A stretch of DNA of 64,000 nt, taken from assembly GCA_015179125.1 (NCBI GenBank), contig WHVA01000043.1:186001-250000 (forward strand), written 5' to 3'. This document shows positions 50,416-61,734 of the stretch, piece after piece. This DNA is from Gautieria morchelliformis. Lineage: Eukaryota; Basidiomycota; Agaricomycetes; Gomphales; Gomphaceae. Positions within the stretch are counted from its first letter, which is position 1. Each line of letters opens with the position of its first letter. A model generated the notes under the pieces. That model was not told the origin of the DNA, searched no databases, and saw only the letters and a list, made by a program, of their open reading frames with translations. Both the position numbers and the translations under genes were made by a program.

Positions 50416-50907
50416 TGTAGAAATGAATGCGCAAGCTAGTGACAAACCGCATCACCCCGTGTCACCCCATTGTGACAAAGCAATGTGCGGTTCCATTGTC
50501 CACAGCATATGTGCAGTCGCAACATATGCTCTTTGTTTTATATTCCCATTGTCCCTTGTCCCTATTGTTCCCTAGACACTATAAAGTAGATAGCATGCTT
50601 CCACTCTACCTCTGTACATTGCAATGAAGCATTTACTGAGGATAGAGGCCTATTATTAGTCTCACATCTATTCCAACTCATCTATGCGTATTTGTAGTAA
50701 ACTCTCATATAGGTAATCATATATTAGTACATTGCAATGAAGCATTTACTGAGGTAAGAGGCCTATTATTAGTCTCACATCTATTCCAACTCATCTATGT
50801 GCATTTGTAGTAAACTCTCATATAGGTAATAATATATTAGTACATTGCAATGAAGCATTTACTGAGTAAACTCTCGTATAGTTCATATAATTTTCACAGT
50901 TCTTGCA
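50416..50907 (+). repeat. Copia-3 5' LTR
   Basis: TGTAGAAATGAATGCGC...CAGTTCTTGCA, 492 bp. It contains a tandem expansion: the motif acattgcaatgaagcattta occurs three times, spaced about 110 bp. The 3' LTR has it twice. The sequence GGTTATTGGGCCC follows, close to the initiator-tRNA half-molecule site seen in Copia-1. Confidence 0.88.
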
Positions 50908-50964
50908 GGTTATTGGGCCCTGCATACATCTCACTAGCTCGTTCCCCGCTGCTCCTGCCCTGCC

Positions 50965-52042
50965 ATGTCCACTATGACTCTCACCACAACTGACCTCCTT
51001 CCTTCCTCTGTCCCTAAGCTCCTAGCCAACAGCCTAAACTGGATTGCATTTTCAATGTGCTTCTAGGATACTGTTGAAGCAAAAGGGTTATGGGGCCATT
51101 TCGATGGCACCATGACTCAGCCAATCGTCAGCACTCTACCTACAACCTATGAGGAGGAAGCTCTTACAAAATGGGTCAAGGACGATCGTATGGCAAAGGC
51201 CCTTCTCATGCACTGAATTCCCAACTCCACTCTCATAGGTGTACATGGCAAGGCATTGCTAAAATACTGATGGGACCTCATAGTAACCGAATTCTCATCG
51301 AAGGGTGCGTTTGTGCAGGCTGACTTGCGTTCTCACTTCATGGAATCGAAGTGCCCCGATAGAGGGATTGTCCACGAATTCCCCAATGGTCTACATGTCA
51401 AAAAAGAGGAATTAGCCACCTTTGGAGTTGATATTGAAGAGAAGGATTACCGCTCTACCATTATAAAATCCCTCCCACCTCACCTTTCAGCCTTCGCATC
51501 AAACCTCCTGGCAGGCGCCAAGTTCTACAGTTTTACCAAGACCCTCAACCCTGACAAGCTTATCATGCTTCTGTCAGAAGAGTTTGAGTGACTTGCTGCT
51601 CACAAGTCTCGTCGTCCTGCGCACACTAGCAGAAAGGCTGAGGAAAGAGACAAAGCCATGTTTGTATCAGGACATGAGAAGGGAAAGAAGTTTGACAAAC
51701 CAAAGGGGACTTGCTGGAATTGCGGAGACAAAGGACACTATAAGAACAAGTGCCTAAATATGATAAAGAGACAGGTGACAAGAAACACAACTCACCTAGA
51801 GGTGCAGGTTCTGCCAATGCTGCTGATGAAGATTGTGCTGATAACTGGTTTTCTGAAGTTGGTGATGACTCAGAAAAGGGTCATGAAGCCAAGGAATTGC
51901 CTGTAACCGATGAAAGTGATAGTTGTTTGCTTGTCAGCATCAACCAGGGAGATGTGCATGCAGTTTGCACAGAGGTCAACAGTATGGCGGAAAACACACC
52001 TCGGACCGAAGTCTATGACTCTGGATGCACAAGGCATATCAC
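50965..52042 (+). pseudogene. Copia-3 gag and protease start
   Basis: ATG at 50965. LLANSLNWIAFSMCF then an in-frame stop (TAG where arginine is expected), DTVEAKGLWGHFDGT; open again 51313-51591 (ADLRSHFMESKCPDRG, IIKSLPPHLSAFASNLL, the UBN2-type gag); zinc knuckle CWNCGDKGHYKNKC near 51713; protease YDSGCTRHIT ending at 52042, where a solo LTR is inserted. Several frameshifts. Confidence 0.85.
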
Positions 52043-52402
52043 TATAAGGGCAACCTAGGCAGACACTCTACACTCAAGCAGCGAACTGGAAAAGGGGGAT
52101 CCAAAGTAAGATAGAGAACTATATACAGGACACAGACATACCTGGCGAAGGGGATCCAAAGAGAAAACTCTAAGGAACCCCTTCACCACCTAACTACAAC
52201 TATAAGTAAACTCAGGCCAAGACAGAAGGACGCCAAAGGCTAGGAGAAGCTCAGGGGCCACCAATGACACCCTGCGATAAAGCATGTGATCATGCATGCG
52301 ATAATGCGCAGTGTGATAATGCATGCGATAATGCATGTGATAATGCGCACTTCGATAAAGCAGATTGTGATAAAGCAGTGTGTGATTGGTGTTCCCCTGA
52401 CA
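52043..52402 (-). repeat. Solo LTR of a second chromovirus-like family (360 bp)
   Basis: The plus strand begins TATAAGGGCAACC (TGTAAGGGCAACC with one change) and ends GTGTTCCCCTGACA, so its termini match the Gypsy-1/2 LTR but most of the interior differs. It carries a gataatgcatgc-type repeat array (about 52275-52390). Perfect 5-bp duplication ATCAC (52038-52042 and 52403-52407). Confidence 0.85.
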
Positions 52403-52514
52403 ATCACCCCATATCATGATGGAGTAACAGGTTTTACTGCTATTACACCTAAGTCCTTTCAGGCTGCAAACGAAAAAATTTTCAAAGCCATCAGCATGGG
52501 AAAACTGGTCATAG

Positions 52515-53067
52515 GCGGATGCTCACAACTTTTTATTACCTGTAGCTTCACCCATTTTATTCTCAAATTATAGAAAAGAAGAGGACGAAAGTATATGCCA
52601 ATCTTATTGTTGGGCTATAAATAATTTTGATTTTGTCCCTCCCCGAGCGGCCGTTCCGCCGACGAGAACGCCGATGCCAATTTTTACGTCTCCTCTTATT
52701 TTTTCTACCCAATTTTAATATACACTATATCATTATAACTATTAATATATATTACAAATATCTACACAACTACTATTACTCCATATGCTAGTCTAATACT
52801 CTCTCATTATAACTAGTCATACTAATACTCCTACTCATATCTGTTACAAGTATCTCTCCAAGTATCTGTTACTCTATCTTGTAGTCTAATACTCTCTATA
52901 TGTATATATATCTTCGAGATGTTTAAATATATACAGAATCATCTAATAACATCTATTATTCTCCTTATAAATACTACTATATATTCCTATATGTTGTTAT
53001 TAGTACTCTTATAGTATATATTATATACTCATATATGCTGTATTATATAACCATTATGAATATCCTC
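52515..53067. mobile_element. 553-bp AT-rich TIR element (MITE) in Copia-3
   Basis: Removal restores the Copia-3 reading KLVIDIPNEITT. Flanked by a perfect 5-bp duplication CATAG (52510-52514 and 53068-53072). Ends gcggatgctc and gaatatcctc are imperfect inverted repeats (about 10 of 14). No ORF; AT-rich from 52690 on. Confidence 0.7.
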
Positions 53068-53072
53068 CATAG

Positions 53073-53910
53073 ACATACCAAATGAGATTACAACATCTCA
53101 GCTAAATTTAACAGAGGTGCTGTACTCAGCAGACATAAGTTATACACTTATATTGATTAGACAGTTCGATGACACGGGTTTTGCAGTAACATTTGTGGAT
53201 GGTAAATGTGAAATACAGGAGCAAAACGGAACACCTGTCGGCATGATCCAAAAATCAGGACATGGCCTCTATCGGCCAAAAGATTGGTTTCATGACAGGG
53301 GTGAAACTCAACGTACTGTCAACAGGAGAAAACCTCTTCTGTGAATCTTGTGTGTATGCAAAGGCAACCTGCAAACCCATCCCAAAAGTCAGACAGGGCA
53401 GTCGAGCCTCCACTTTGGTGATCAAGTGCACAGCGACTTATTGGGTCCTGCCCCAGTCACAACAAAGGCTGGGAAATGCTATTATGTCACATTCACCGAT
53501 GATATGTCTCGGTTGACTCACCTGTACCTGTTGCACACAGAAGATGAAGCTCTCGCCACATTCAAAAAATACAACACCTGGTGCAGTACACAGCTCAATG
53601 CCTGCATTAAAATATTACACTCTGATCGAGGCGGAGAATACCTGGGAAAGGATTTTGAGAAATACCTCAAATCACAGGGCACAGTACAGAAACTTACCAT
53701 GCATGACACCCCTCAGCACAACGGAGTTGCCGAACGCTGCAATCGCACGATTGTCGAATGAATCCACGCCTTGTTGCACGCCAGCGGCCTCCCAAGGTTC
53801 CTGCAGGGTGAAGCAGCAGGACATGTAGTCTGGCTGATGAACTGTACTTCCACTAAAGCCGTCGAAGAAAAAACACCTTTTCAGGCAGTTTTCGGTGACA
53901 AACCTAACTT
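53073..53910 (+). pseudogene. Copia-3 integrase region
   Basis: Pieces ADISYTLILIRQFDDTGFAV, LFCESCVYAKATCKP (zinc part), VHSDLLGPAP (D), LHSDRGGEYLGKDF (D), HNGVAERCNRTIVE (E), then an in-frame stop and LLHASGLPRFLQGEA, KTPFQAVFGDKPN, where LINE-C is inserted. At least two frameshifts. Confidence 0.88.
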
Positions 53911-53944
53911 TTTTTATTTTATTTTATTTTTATATCCAATTTAT

Positions 53945-53975
53945 CGTCTTTTGGGGCCGAGCCCTATGTAAGACG
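53945..53975 (-). other. LINE-C 3' UTR stem-loop
   Basis: Minus strand: CGTCTT pairs with AAGACG, inner GGGC pairs with GCCC, loop TCG. Corresponds to 37417-37449 in LINE-B with one compensatory base-pair change. Confidence 0.65.
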
Positions 53976-54132
53976 GATTCTACAAATACCCAGTCGACAA
54001 GTGATTCCTTGCCCCCCTTTCGTTATCAGTCTCTGCTTACGCTCAGTGGGCTAGGCCCCGAGCGATTCCGTGCCTGTGTGGGCGAGGGTTTGTATCTTTG
54101 CGCCTTGCACCTCTGCTGTGCCTCCCTGTGTT

Positions 54133-55176
54133 TCAACCTCTCTCTCTGCCCTGCTCCTGTTGTAGCGTGAGGTCCCCAGGTGTCCTCTCGAACCTGCGTG
54201 TTTCGCTGATATACTTGAACAGGTGTTTCATCGCTTTGGGTCTTCCCAGGAGCGTCCTCGTGGACTTCGCCTCCCTTCGCATCTGTCTCTCGAGCTCCTT
54301 CCTCGGCGCGTCATAACCTGGGCATCTGAACAAGAAGTGGTAGACAGTTTCTTGGGCTCGGTTGCATGTCGGGCATGACGGTGAGTTCGCCTTTCCGATC
54401 CTATGTAGGTGTTTGTTGAGGCCTATATTTCCTGTCCTGAGCTGCACTAGTAAGCTGGCCTGTTTCCGAGGGTCTCTGCTTAGCTTGTCATACGCATTGG
54501 ACGGCATGGATGGATCGGTCTTGTGCGCCATCGGAGCTCTAGGTGACTTTGCAAAGGCTGCTCTGGCTGTCCGTTTAGTGTCCTGGTGATGTCCCTGGAG
54601 CTCGGCTGCTTTGCTTCTGGGCAATATTCCTCTGCACTCAATTGGTATCAGCCTCTCTTCACTCGATGACCCCTTTGCCGCTTTTTTGGCTTCTGCGTCG
54701 GCCCTCTCGTTCCCAGCGATTCCTCCATGCCTGGGGACCCATCTCATGAGCACATTGACACCTGGCTGCAGGCTTACCACTCCTTCGATTTGCCTGTGCA
54801 AAGCCTCTACCAGGTATTGTCCCGATATCGCCCTTTCCTTCCTCGTCGTCTGTATCGCCGCTTGACTGTCGGTGACGATGACATACTTCTTTCCCCTCTC
54901 AGTGTTGAGGAGCTTTGCACCTATCGCTGCGGCTGTCAGCTCAGCTTCGAATACAGTGTGCTCACGCTCGGTGCCCATATACAGCCTAACCACCTTCACT
55001 GCCCTATCCCCTCTGTATAACACCGCTGCCGCTCCCACACCTCCTTCCACGCACGAGCCGTCCGTGTAGACCTTGACATCCGCTGCCTCCCTGTTGTTTT
55101 CTTCTGCAGCCTGGTCTTTATCCGGCGGGACTCGGGTCTTGAAGGCTGGGGTCCATTTGGGACTGTAGATTACCAT
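54133..55176 (-). pseudogene. LINE-C RNase H domain
   Basis: 347 codons open: VKVYTDGSCVEGGVGAAAVL (D), HTVFEAELTAAAIG (E), VTDSQAAIQ (D), RWVPRHGGIAGNERADAEAK (D), then CPTCNRAQETVYHFLFRC (CCHC-like) and the end LQQEQGRERG. All four catalytic acids are present. It is cut off from RT by a nonsense codon just upstream (PERM then stop). Confidence 0.9.
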
Positions 55177-57536
55177 TCTGATCTTTTACATCCTCTCTGG
55201 CTGGAGCTCGAACGTGTGCAGGATTTCGTGAATGGGCGCTCTATGTCTCTTTATGTATCGCTTGGCCGCGGTGCGTACATCGGAGGCCAGAGGGTGGCTG
55301 TCGGGGAGGCAGGCAAGTCTTAGTGCGGCTCTGTGAACTAGCTTGGAGACCAGTAGCGGGAAGGGCAGAAGGTTCGCATGTGCGTCTAGTACGTCGTTCG
55401 CCGTTGACCTCAGGCTCCCGTTATCATGATTGCCACTTGCCGCTGTATTCTAGCCAGCTTGTTTATGTATCCCCTGGTCCCTTTTGTGTGCTCTGAACCT
55501 GGCACGAGGAAAACGTCAGCAGCGTACATCATCTTCGGAATTGCGACTGTTAAGTAGTATCGTCTCATGTACTTAGCTGAGACTCCTTTCGTTGGCCTCG
55601 ATAGTCTCCTGTACTGGGCGATGTATTTGTCACCTTTCTTGGGCGTGTGGTTGACCTGCTCTTTGAAACGTAGTTCCTGATCCACGACGACTCCCAGGAA
55701 TTTGTGCGAGCTTGCCGGCTTTATGCAGTGAGTCCCGATCGTTATGCTTGGCCTCATGATCGGTCTGGTTTTCTTGGCATTGGTGGGGTCCTTTCCTCTG
55801 CGCCTAGTCAGGCCCATCAGCCCGAATTTGTCCAGGGCAAAGTCGCATTGGTGCACGCTGGCCCACTCATTGGCGCCCCCGGGCCTTGTCATGATGTCTG
55901 ACAGTTTGCCGAAGGCCTCCTCGAGATCGACGCCTTCTGCCATGATAGTGGTGTCGTCTACGAAACCCACGCAACCTTCGCCCTCACCGCGCCGCACTAC
56001 TTCGAGCAGGTCAGCATTGTAGAATTGGTAAGCTACTGCGGATACCGGGCATCCTTGGTCCATCCCTCGCTCTATCGGCATGGCCTGTGTGCTATGGTCG
56101 TCGAAGCTGATGACCGTGCTCCTTCCCTCCACCCTTCTTTGTATCCACCTAGTGTACTCTTCGGGAACACCCCTCCGTCTCATGTTGTGCACTAATCGGT
56201 CAAGGACAATGCTCGGGAAAGCTCCCTTTATATCCAGGAAAAGCACCCCCAGTACTTTCCCCTTCCTCCATGCGCGCTTTGCAGCCCCTATGGTGTAGTG
56301 CAGGGCATCAGTGGTTGTTCTTCCAGGGCGGCACCCGTAGTGGTTGTCCGGGAGTAACTGGTATCTTTCAGCCATCTTGACCAGGTCCTCTGCGACGCAA
56401 GCCAACAGGACCTTCCCTATCGTGTCGAGGAGCGCTATGGGCCTATATGCCCCGGGGACTGCGTAATCGGCCTTCCCTGGCTTTCTTAGTACTTTGGTGA
56501 TTGAGTCCCTCCATTCCGACGGGTATGTGTCGAGACTGAAGGTAGCTCTGTACAAAGGGCCTAGAAACGGTAGTAGCACGTCAATACACTGCTTAATGAC
56601 GATATTGGGGATACCATTGGGCCCCGGTGCCTTGAAGGGGTTCAGCCTGTCCACGGCTCGACGTATTTGGTCGTCGGTAACGGGCTGAAAATCGAATGCA
56701 GGGGTGGGGTATTCGAAATCTGCTGGTACTTGTTCCGCCTCTGCTCTGGTCATTGGAAAGAAAGCAGTGAACAGCATTTCTGCTTTTTGTTCATTTGTGC
56801 TGGCCACCCATTTGGTGCCGTCGTCGCGCCTGGCTGTGAGTGTCGGGACCCTCGCCTGCCCGCCGTCAGTCGCGTCTGCCGACGCGTACCTGTGCGCTGT
56901 CCATACGGTTTTTTCGTCTATCTCTTCGAGGAAGGCGTCCCAGTGCAGCTTTTTGTTTCTTTCTATGGCATCGGCATACTGGTTCCTGGCGATTTTGTAG
57001 TCTTCGTGGGCTTTGTCTGTCGGTTCCCCCCGCCTCGCATAGGCTTTTCTTCCCAGACTCCTGGAATTGGATCTAAGCTTAGTTAGTTCCATGGACCACC
57101 ATCTTTTCATATAAGGGGACGGCTTAGTCTTGGGCGCAAGTTCCTCCGCCGTTTCCAGTATTGCTGTGTTGATCTCCCTAAGGTGATGTCGGAAAGCCAG
57201 TTTGTCTGTGGGTGTCGGCTCGGGGATGCTGTCTTGCAGGCGTTCTCCGAGCTTTTCATTGAAAACCTTCCAGTCTACCTCCCTGTAGTTGGGTTTGGCC
57301 TCGGGGTGTATCTGACCGTTGCGAAGGATGTGTCGATTACCGTGTCTATTGGAAGGTGGTCTCTCTTCACTGGCATCTCCTCCGGCACTGTTTTACAACT
57401 GATCAGCCCCTCTAATAGTATAGTGGAAATGAAGACGTTATCGGTTCTCGTGTAGTTTCCTGTGGACAGGGCTCGCAACGTGGGTATGGCCCTAGGTAGT
57501 GCCATTTGCAAGTCTTGTTCTGCGATTGCCTCTAGT
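55177..57536 (-). pseudogene. LINE-C reverse transcriptase
   Basis: Open from about 57536 (LLEAIAEQDLQMALP, the end of the endonuclease) through PSPYMKRWWSMELTK to the RT: FKAPGPNGIPNIVIKQC, YRPIALLDTIGKVL, YGCRPGRTTTDAL, FLDIKGAFPSIV (motif A), MDQGCPVSAVAYQF, GFVDDTTIMAEG (catalytic), FLGVVVDQELRFKEQV. A 1-bp frameshift at 55410 follows MITGA; reading resumes at DVLDAHANLLPF and HEILHTFELQPERM. RT motifs are complete; length is normal for Tad1-type elements. Confidence 0.9.
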
Positions 57537-57603
57537 AGCGATTGATCTAATTTGTAAAACTGATGGAGTTATTTTTCGTTGTCACGTCAATTTGGCGGCA
57601 CTG
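57537..57603 (+). repeat. 67-bp filler in the LINE-C endonuclease
   Basis: 66 of 67 bases identical to 34392-34458. It occupies the place of about 80-90 endonuclease codons. Confidence 0.85.
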
Positions 57604-57938
57604 ACTACACCCGTTTCTGTATGCATTTTTATCGCTGTAATGTCTGGCGAGCCTACTTCGATTGCCGTCCATGCACTTGTTGCGATTTTCTTGTTGACGA
57701 GCATGGTAGATCTGGTGCGCTTGCCCTTGTCCTTGTAATGGGATCCTGGGTAGACGGAGTACCAATGCGGCGATGCTCGAGCATTCCCTAGGAAGTCCAC
57801 GTATGGTTCCTGTATGGCTATTATGTCGTACCTGTCGGGTGGGTATTTTGTCAGTAAGTCTGTGACCGCGGTGAGAGATTTATTTGTGTTCTGTTGTCTT
57901 ATCCGCAAGGTTTTTCTCTCTTGTGCCTCGTTATTCAT
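57582..57938 (-). pseudogene. LINE-C endonuclease, N-terminal part
   Basis: ATG at 57938; TLRIRQQNTNKSLTAVTDLL, YDIIAIQEPYVDFLGN (catalytic QEP), STMLVNKKI, DITAIKMHTETGVV, then non-LINE sequence. The segment with the DFN and SDH motifs is missing. Confidence 0.85.
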
Positions 57939-58011
57939 CCGTGGCGCAGGCTTTGGTGGTCTTCCTCTCGTTGTTGGTCATCTATCTGGCTCCCTCCTAT
58001 TCCGAACTCGT

Positions 58012-60115
58012 CTAGCCTTCGCTGTCTGTCTCCTTGTCCAGTCCAGCCCTGGTCTCTGTGCCCCTCGGCGGGTTAGCCCCTCTTCCTTCGTTGCGGCTGT
58101 GCCTCCCTGTGTTGGTGCTCAGGCCTCGGGTGTTAACAGGATCTGGCGGTGCATGCCATCCCGGTACGCTGCGCAGGCCTGTCATATTGGTAGGGTTCCC
58201 CATTTCTACGCCTGTGTCCGCAGTTCCCTGCTGTTCCCACGTCCACGGATTCTCATCAGGGAAATACTTGTACATGTGCTCAGGGTCGTTTCTCTCTACT
58301 GTCTGGCATGCGGCTCTGAAGCTGGGGCAGGTGTGGTCCCATGATGCGTGGCCGTGCGTGTCGCAGCTCGCGCAATGGAATTTGTCCGGGTCAGTTTCCT
58401 CGCAGTCCGCAGTCCTGTGCTCCTTTCTGCACGTCCCGCACCTGTTGGGGCCGGGGCAGTCAGCTGCCATGTGCCTGGTGTTGTACTTCTGGAATTTGCC
58501 GACGCGGCTCCCTCTTCATCCTTCTCGCCCAGGTACGTTTCCCGGCTATTATCGTTCCCTCTCGGATGCTTTGGTTCGCCGCTTCGGTTGTGGCGAATTT
58601 TGCGATCAGGTGCGCCGTTTTTTGTCCAGCTGTTCTTCTGTGGGCCGGCTTTATCCATCGCGTCGCTATGAGGGTGCCGCTTGGCAGCCTGGAGTCGCGT
58701 TCTATCTTTCTCATCTCGGTGAAGGCTTCCGGTGAGTGGCTGACGGGTACGTATTCTATGATGACTGACAGCACCCTGTCTTTGATTGTGGCCGTCGCGC
58801 TGAATTTTTCCAGGAATGTCACCTTGTTGGCCTGTATCCATCTTGCCACCATGTTTGTGGTGAGATCGAAGACAATCCCGCCATTCGCTAACTTCTTGAC
58901 CCCTATGAAGCACATCTCTCCCACGTTCTCCGGCATTTCGATCTCGTTCGCAGCTTCGTTTGCTTTGGCGACGAGCTCCTGCTCGTTGAGTTCGTCGAAG
59001 GCATTTTTCTCTGCCCGTGGATCGCTGTCTATCATGATTTGGCGTTCTCTAGCCCGTGCTTTGGCAAGATTGGTGGGGTGTGAAAGTGGTACATTACCTC
59101 GTAGTGCAGCCGCGTACGTCACTCTGCTCCCCCCGTGTTCCTCTTCTCTGCTCATCTCTCTTTGGCTCCCATGTGTTTCGCTCATCTGTCTGGCTGCCTC
59201 TTGCGCCGTTACTTGGGCGGCTTCTGTCAGATTCATCGCCGTCTCCGAGACCTCCTCCATATTGTCCAAGACCGACTTCATCTTCTCGCCCACGTACATC
59301 ACGACTGTCTCCCCCATGCTCTTCGCTGCTTCTTCCAACATTAAAATGGCTATTGCTCTGGCGCCCTCTTGCAGAGTTTTGATCCTTGCGCTATGGGCTA
59401 GCGACTGTCAGGGGACACCCTGTTTTCCATTTCCAGTTACGACACCACACCCAGTTCCGACTCCATTTCAGACCCCGCTTCCGGTTCCGATTCCATCTCC
59501 GCCTCCGCTTTCGGAAACGATTCCGCTTCTGGGAGAACTTCCACCAGTTCCGTTCGCCTTGCCAGTTCCACTCCCATTTCCGACTTCCACCCCCGGAACA
59601 GTGTCGGAAATCAAGCGACTCGCATAATAGGTGGCATCAAGGGTCGATAAAGGGTCAGGGGGGATGCAGGGTTGATGGCGGGTGCCAAGTGTTGTCCCTG
59701 GCTGTGCAGCGTAGTATAATACGGGCTCGCTGACATTGGGGGTCCTTAGACTTTTCTCTTTGGATTTCCCCTTGTCAGGTGAGAATCCCCTCTCTTGTAT
59801 ACTCCGTTCATTTATACATACTTTGGATTTCCCCTTGTCAGTTGTGTGGTAGTGTGATCTCCACAACTAGCCAGGGTTGCCCTTACAGCGACAGGAGGGT
59901 GTAGCTGAGTAGTTCCGTGGTAATGGGTTCGTCTCTTGCGAAGTGGCCGTTCCTGTCTAGATAGGTGCGTCACTGCGTGCTCCTTCTTTGGTGCGGACGG
60001 CTGCATACGGATCTGCTAACAACTCTGCTCTGGACTTGCTGCCGCCTTTCTGGTTGCTGGCTCGAGTTCGGGGTTGCGACGCCGCGTTTGGCGTGGGGTC
60101 TGTGCTGGATGGCAT
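58012..60115 (-). pseudogene. LINE-C ORF1 (gag-like, CCHC knuckles), split by a Gypsy solo LTR
   Basis: Likely start at the ATG at 60115 (MPSSTDP). Basic, Ser/Thr-rich N-terminus, a frameshift near 59957, then the solo LTR (59406-59887). After it: TLQEGARAIAIL, a helical stretch (MEEVSETAMNLTEAAQVTAQ), an RNA-binding-like region (MCFIGVKKLANGGIVFDLTT, ARWIQANKVTFLEKF), TLIATRWIKPAHR. A 1-bp shift near 58475 leads to the knuckles CGTCRKEHRTADC and CASCDTHGHASWDHTC. ORF1 protein binds the LINE RNA and accompanies it to the target. Confidence 0.85.
59406..59887 (+). repeat. Gypsy-1/2 family solo LTR in LINE-C
   Basis: TGTCAGGGGACACC...GGGTTGCCCTTACA, 482 bp, element orientation plus. Perfect 5-bp duplication GCGAC (59401-59405 and 59888-59892). 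It shows the TATAATA box at 59715 and AGACTTTTCT at 59748. Confidence 0.95.
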
Positions 60116-60264
60116 GGCGCGTTTTTGTGTCGAGTGTGTGCGAGTTATCACAGCGATGTGCTAGCGATGCTCTGTGCTCGGTTTTGGGTGTTGGATGTGT
60201 AGAAGATAGCGTTTTGTAAAATTTTGGTATGGTGGTTAGCGTGAGAAAGTTCCAAACCTAACTT

Positions 60265-61600
60265 GAGGCAAGTATGTGAATGGGGTGAGAAGGTACGGGT
60301 ACATACCGAAACAGGTGACAAGCTTGGAGGACGTGTCCTCGAAGGGCACTGGTTGTGCATCGATGAACGGAGCAAAGGCTCCCGAATCTATTGGCCTGAC
60401 AAGAAAACTGTCACTGTGGAATGTAATGTCTATTTTGACAATGTGTCAGCTTCTCACCTTGAGGTGGAGAATTGGCACATTATTGAGACAAAAGCTAACA
60501 CACCCATAAGTGATAACCTCCCCTCCGATGTGACTAAACCCACCACGCTATCTGTGCCCCTCACACGCAACATTGACAAGGTAAACCCATCCGACTCTGA
60601 AGATGACATACCTGCCAAACGTGTGCACAAGCCGAGTCAGGATGTTCACAATATTCTAGACAAACACAGAGCCTCCTCTCACCAATCATCAGACCCTATC
60701 ATTCCAGCAGGAGTTCAGCTGCCCTCCGTCACTGAAAAAGTGCAAGAGATGCCAGAAGGAGAAGGGACTGCTGACCCGATGATGTTAGCCAATGAAGTCA
60801 ATGGGTATATACTCATAGCAGAAACGAGTGAGGTTGAAGCAATTGAACCCCGATCCCTTGCTGAGGCCAGACGGCGCCCCGACTGGCACCTGTGGGAGCA
60901 AGCTATCCATGAAGAATTAGCTGTGCTTCGCGACACAGGAACTTGGGTACTCACCGATGCACCGACTGGCACAAATGTCGTCGGGTCTAAATGGGTCTTC
61001 CGAGCTACAAAGGATGCAGCAGGAAACGTAGTAAGGTACAAAGCACACCTTGTAGCTCAAGGTTTTTCGCAGGTACCAGGTGTCGATTACTTTGACACAT
61101 TCGCTCCTGTAGCGAAATTAGCCTTGATAAGGACAGTGCTCTCCCTGGCAGCTGCAAACAACATGGAATTGCATCAAATTGACATTGAAGGCGCATATCT
61201 AAATGGAGAACTCACTAATCATGAGACCATATATATGTCACAGCCGCCAGGATACCATGCACAGAACTCGGCCCAAAAGGTCTGCCTCCTAAAGAAGACA
61301 CTCTATGGGCTGAAGCAGTCAGGAAGGCGCTGGTATCAAAATTGGTGGATATAACGCTCACTAAGTTATCCTTTTTGCAATGCGATGTAGACCAGGCCAT
61401 TTTCTTTCGACACACAAACAACTCACTCATGATCATATTGGTACACGTCAATGATTGTACTATTGCTGTGACATCTGAGATAGCGGTAAAGCAGTTCAAA
61501 GCAGGAATTTCGAAGCATGTCGAAATCACTGACCTCGGCAAGCTGCATTGGCTGTTAGGCATAGAAATCACACAGAACAGAGAGTGATGCACCATTTACC
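60265..61600 (+). pseudogene. Copia-3 reverse transcriptase
   Basis: Open to 61354: GSKWVFRATKDAAGN, AHLVAQGFSQVPGVDYFDTF, LHQIDIEGAYLN, CLLKKTLYGLKQSGRRWYQ, then a 1-bp frameshift, LVDITLTKLSF, DVDQAIFFRHTN, and VHVNDCTI where the catalytic DD pair is changed to ND. It ends DLGKLHWLLGIEIT. Inactive. Confidence 0.9.
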
Positions 61601-61734
61601 ACTCCCAGCACGCCTAAATCGAGCCCATACTGTTCCAGTATAACTTTGAAGATCTCAAGGCTGCTGCAATGCCGATGCAACCAGGCTTGCTGCTCTTGAT
61701 GTCACAATTGCCTAAAACAACAACAGAGTATGCA

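Larger units (their letters stand above)
53911..60252 (-). mobile_element. LINE-C: near-complete Tad1-like LINE
   Basis: Minus strand, flanked by a perfect 12-bp duplication caaacctaactt (53899-53910 and 60253-60264); removal restores Copia-3 integrase/RT reading (GDKPNLRQVCEWGEKVRV). Order: 5' UTR, ORF1 with CCHC knuckles, ORF2 with APE endonuclease, RT and RNase H, 3' UTR with hairpin, A-rich tail (ttttattttattttattttt on plus). About 5.85 kb without the internal Gypsy solo LTR. The endonuclease centre is replaced by a 67-bp filler; one frameshift (55410) and one nonsense codon (near 55189) follow, so it is inactive. Confidence 0.93.

Noticed and set aside
58341-59627. 428-codon plus-strand ORF
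   Set aside because: Antisense to LINE-C ORF1 and reads into the solo LTR; the minus strand carries the conserved motifs.
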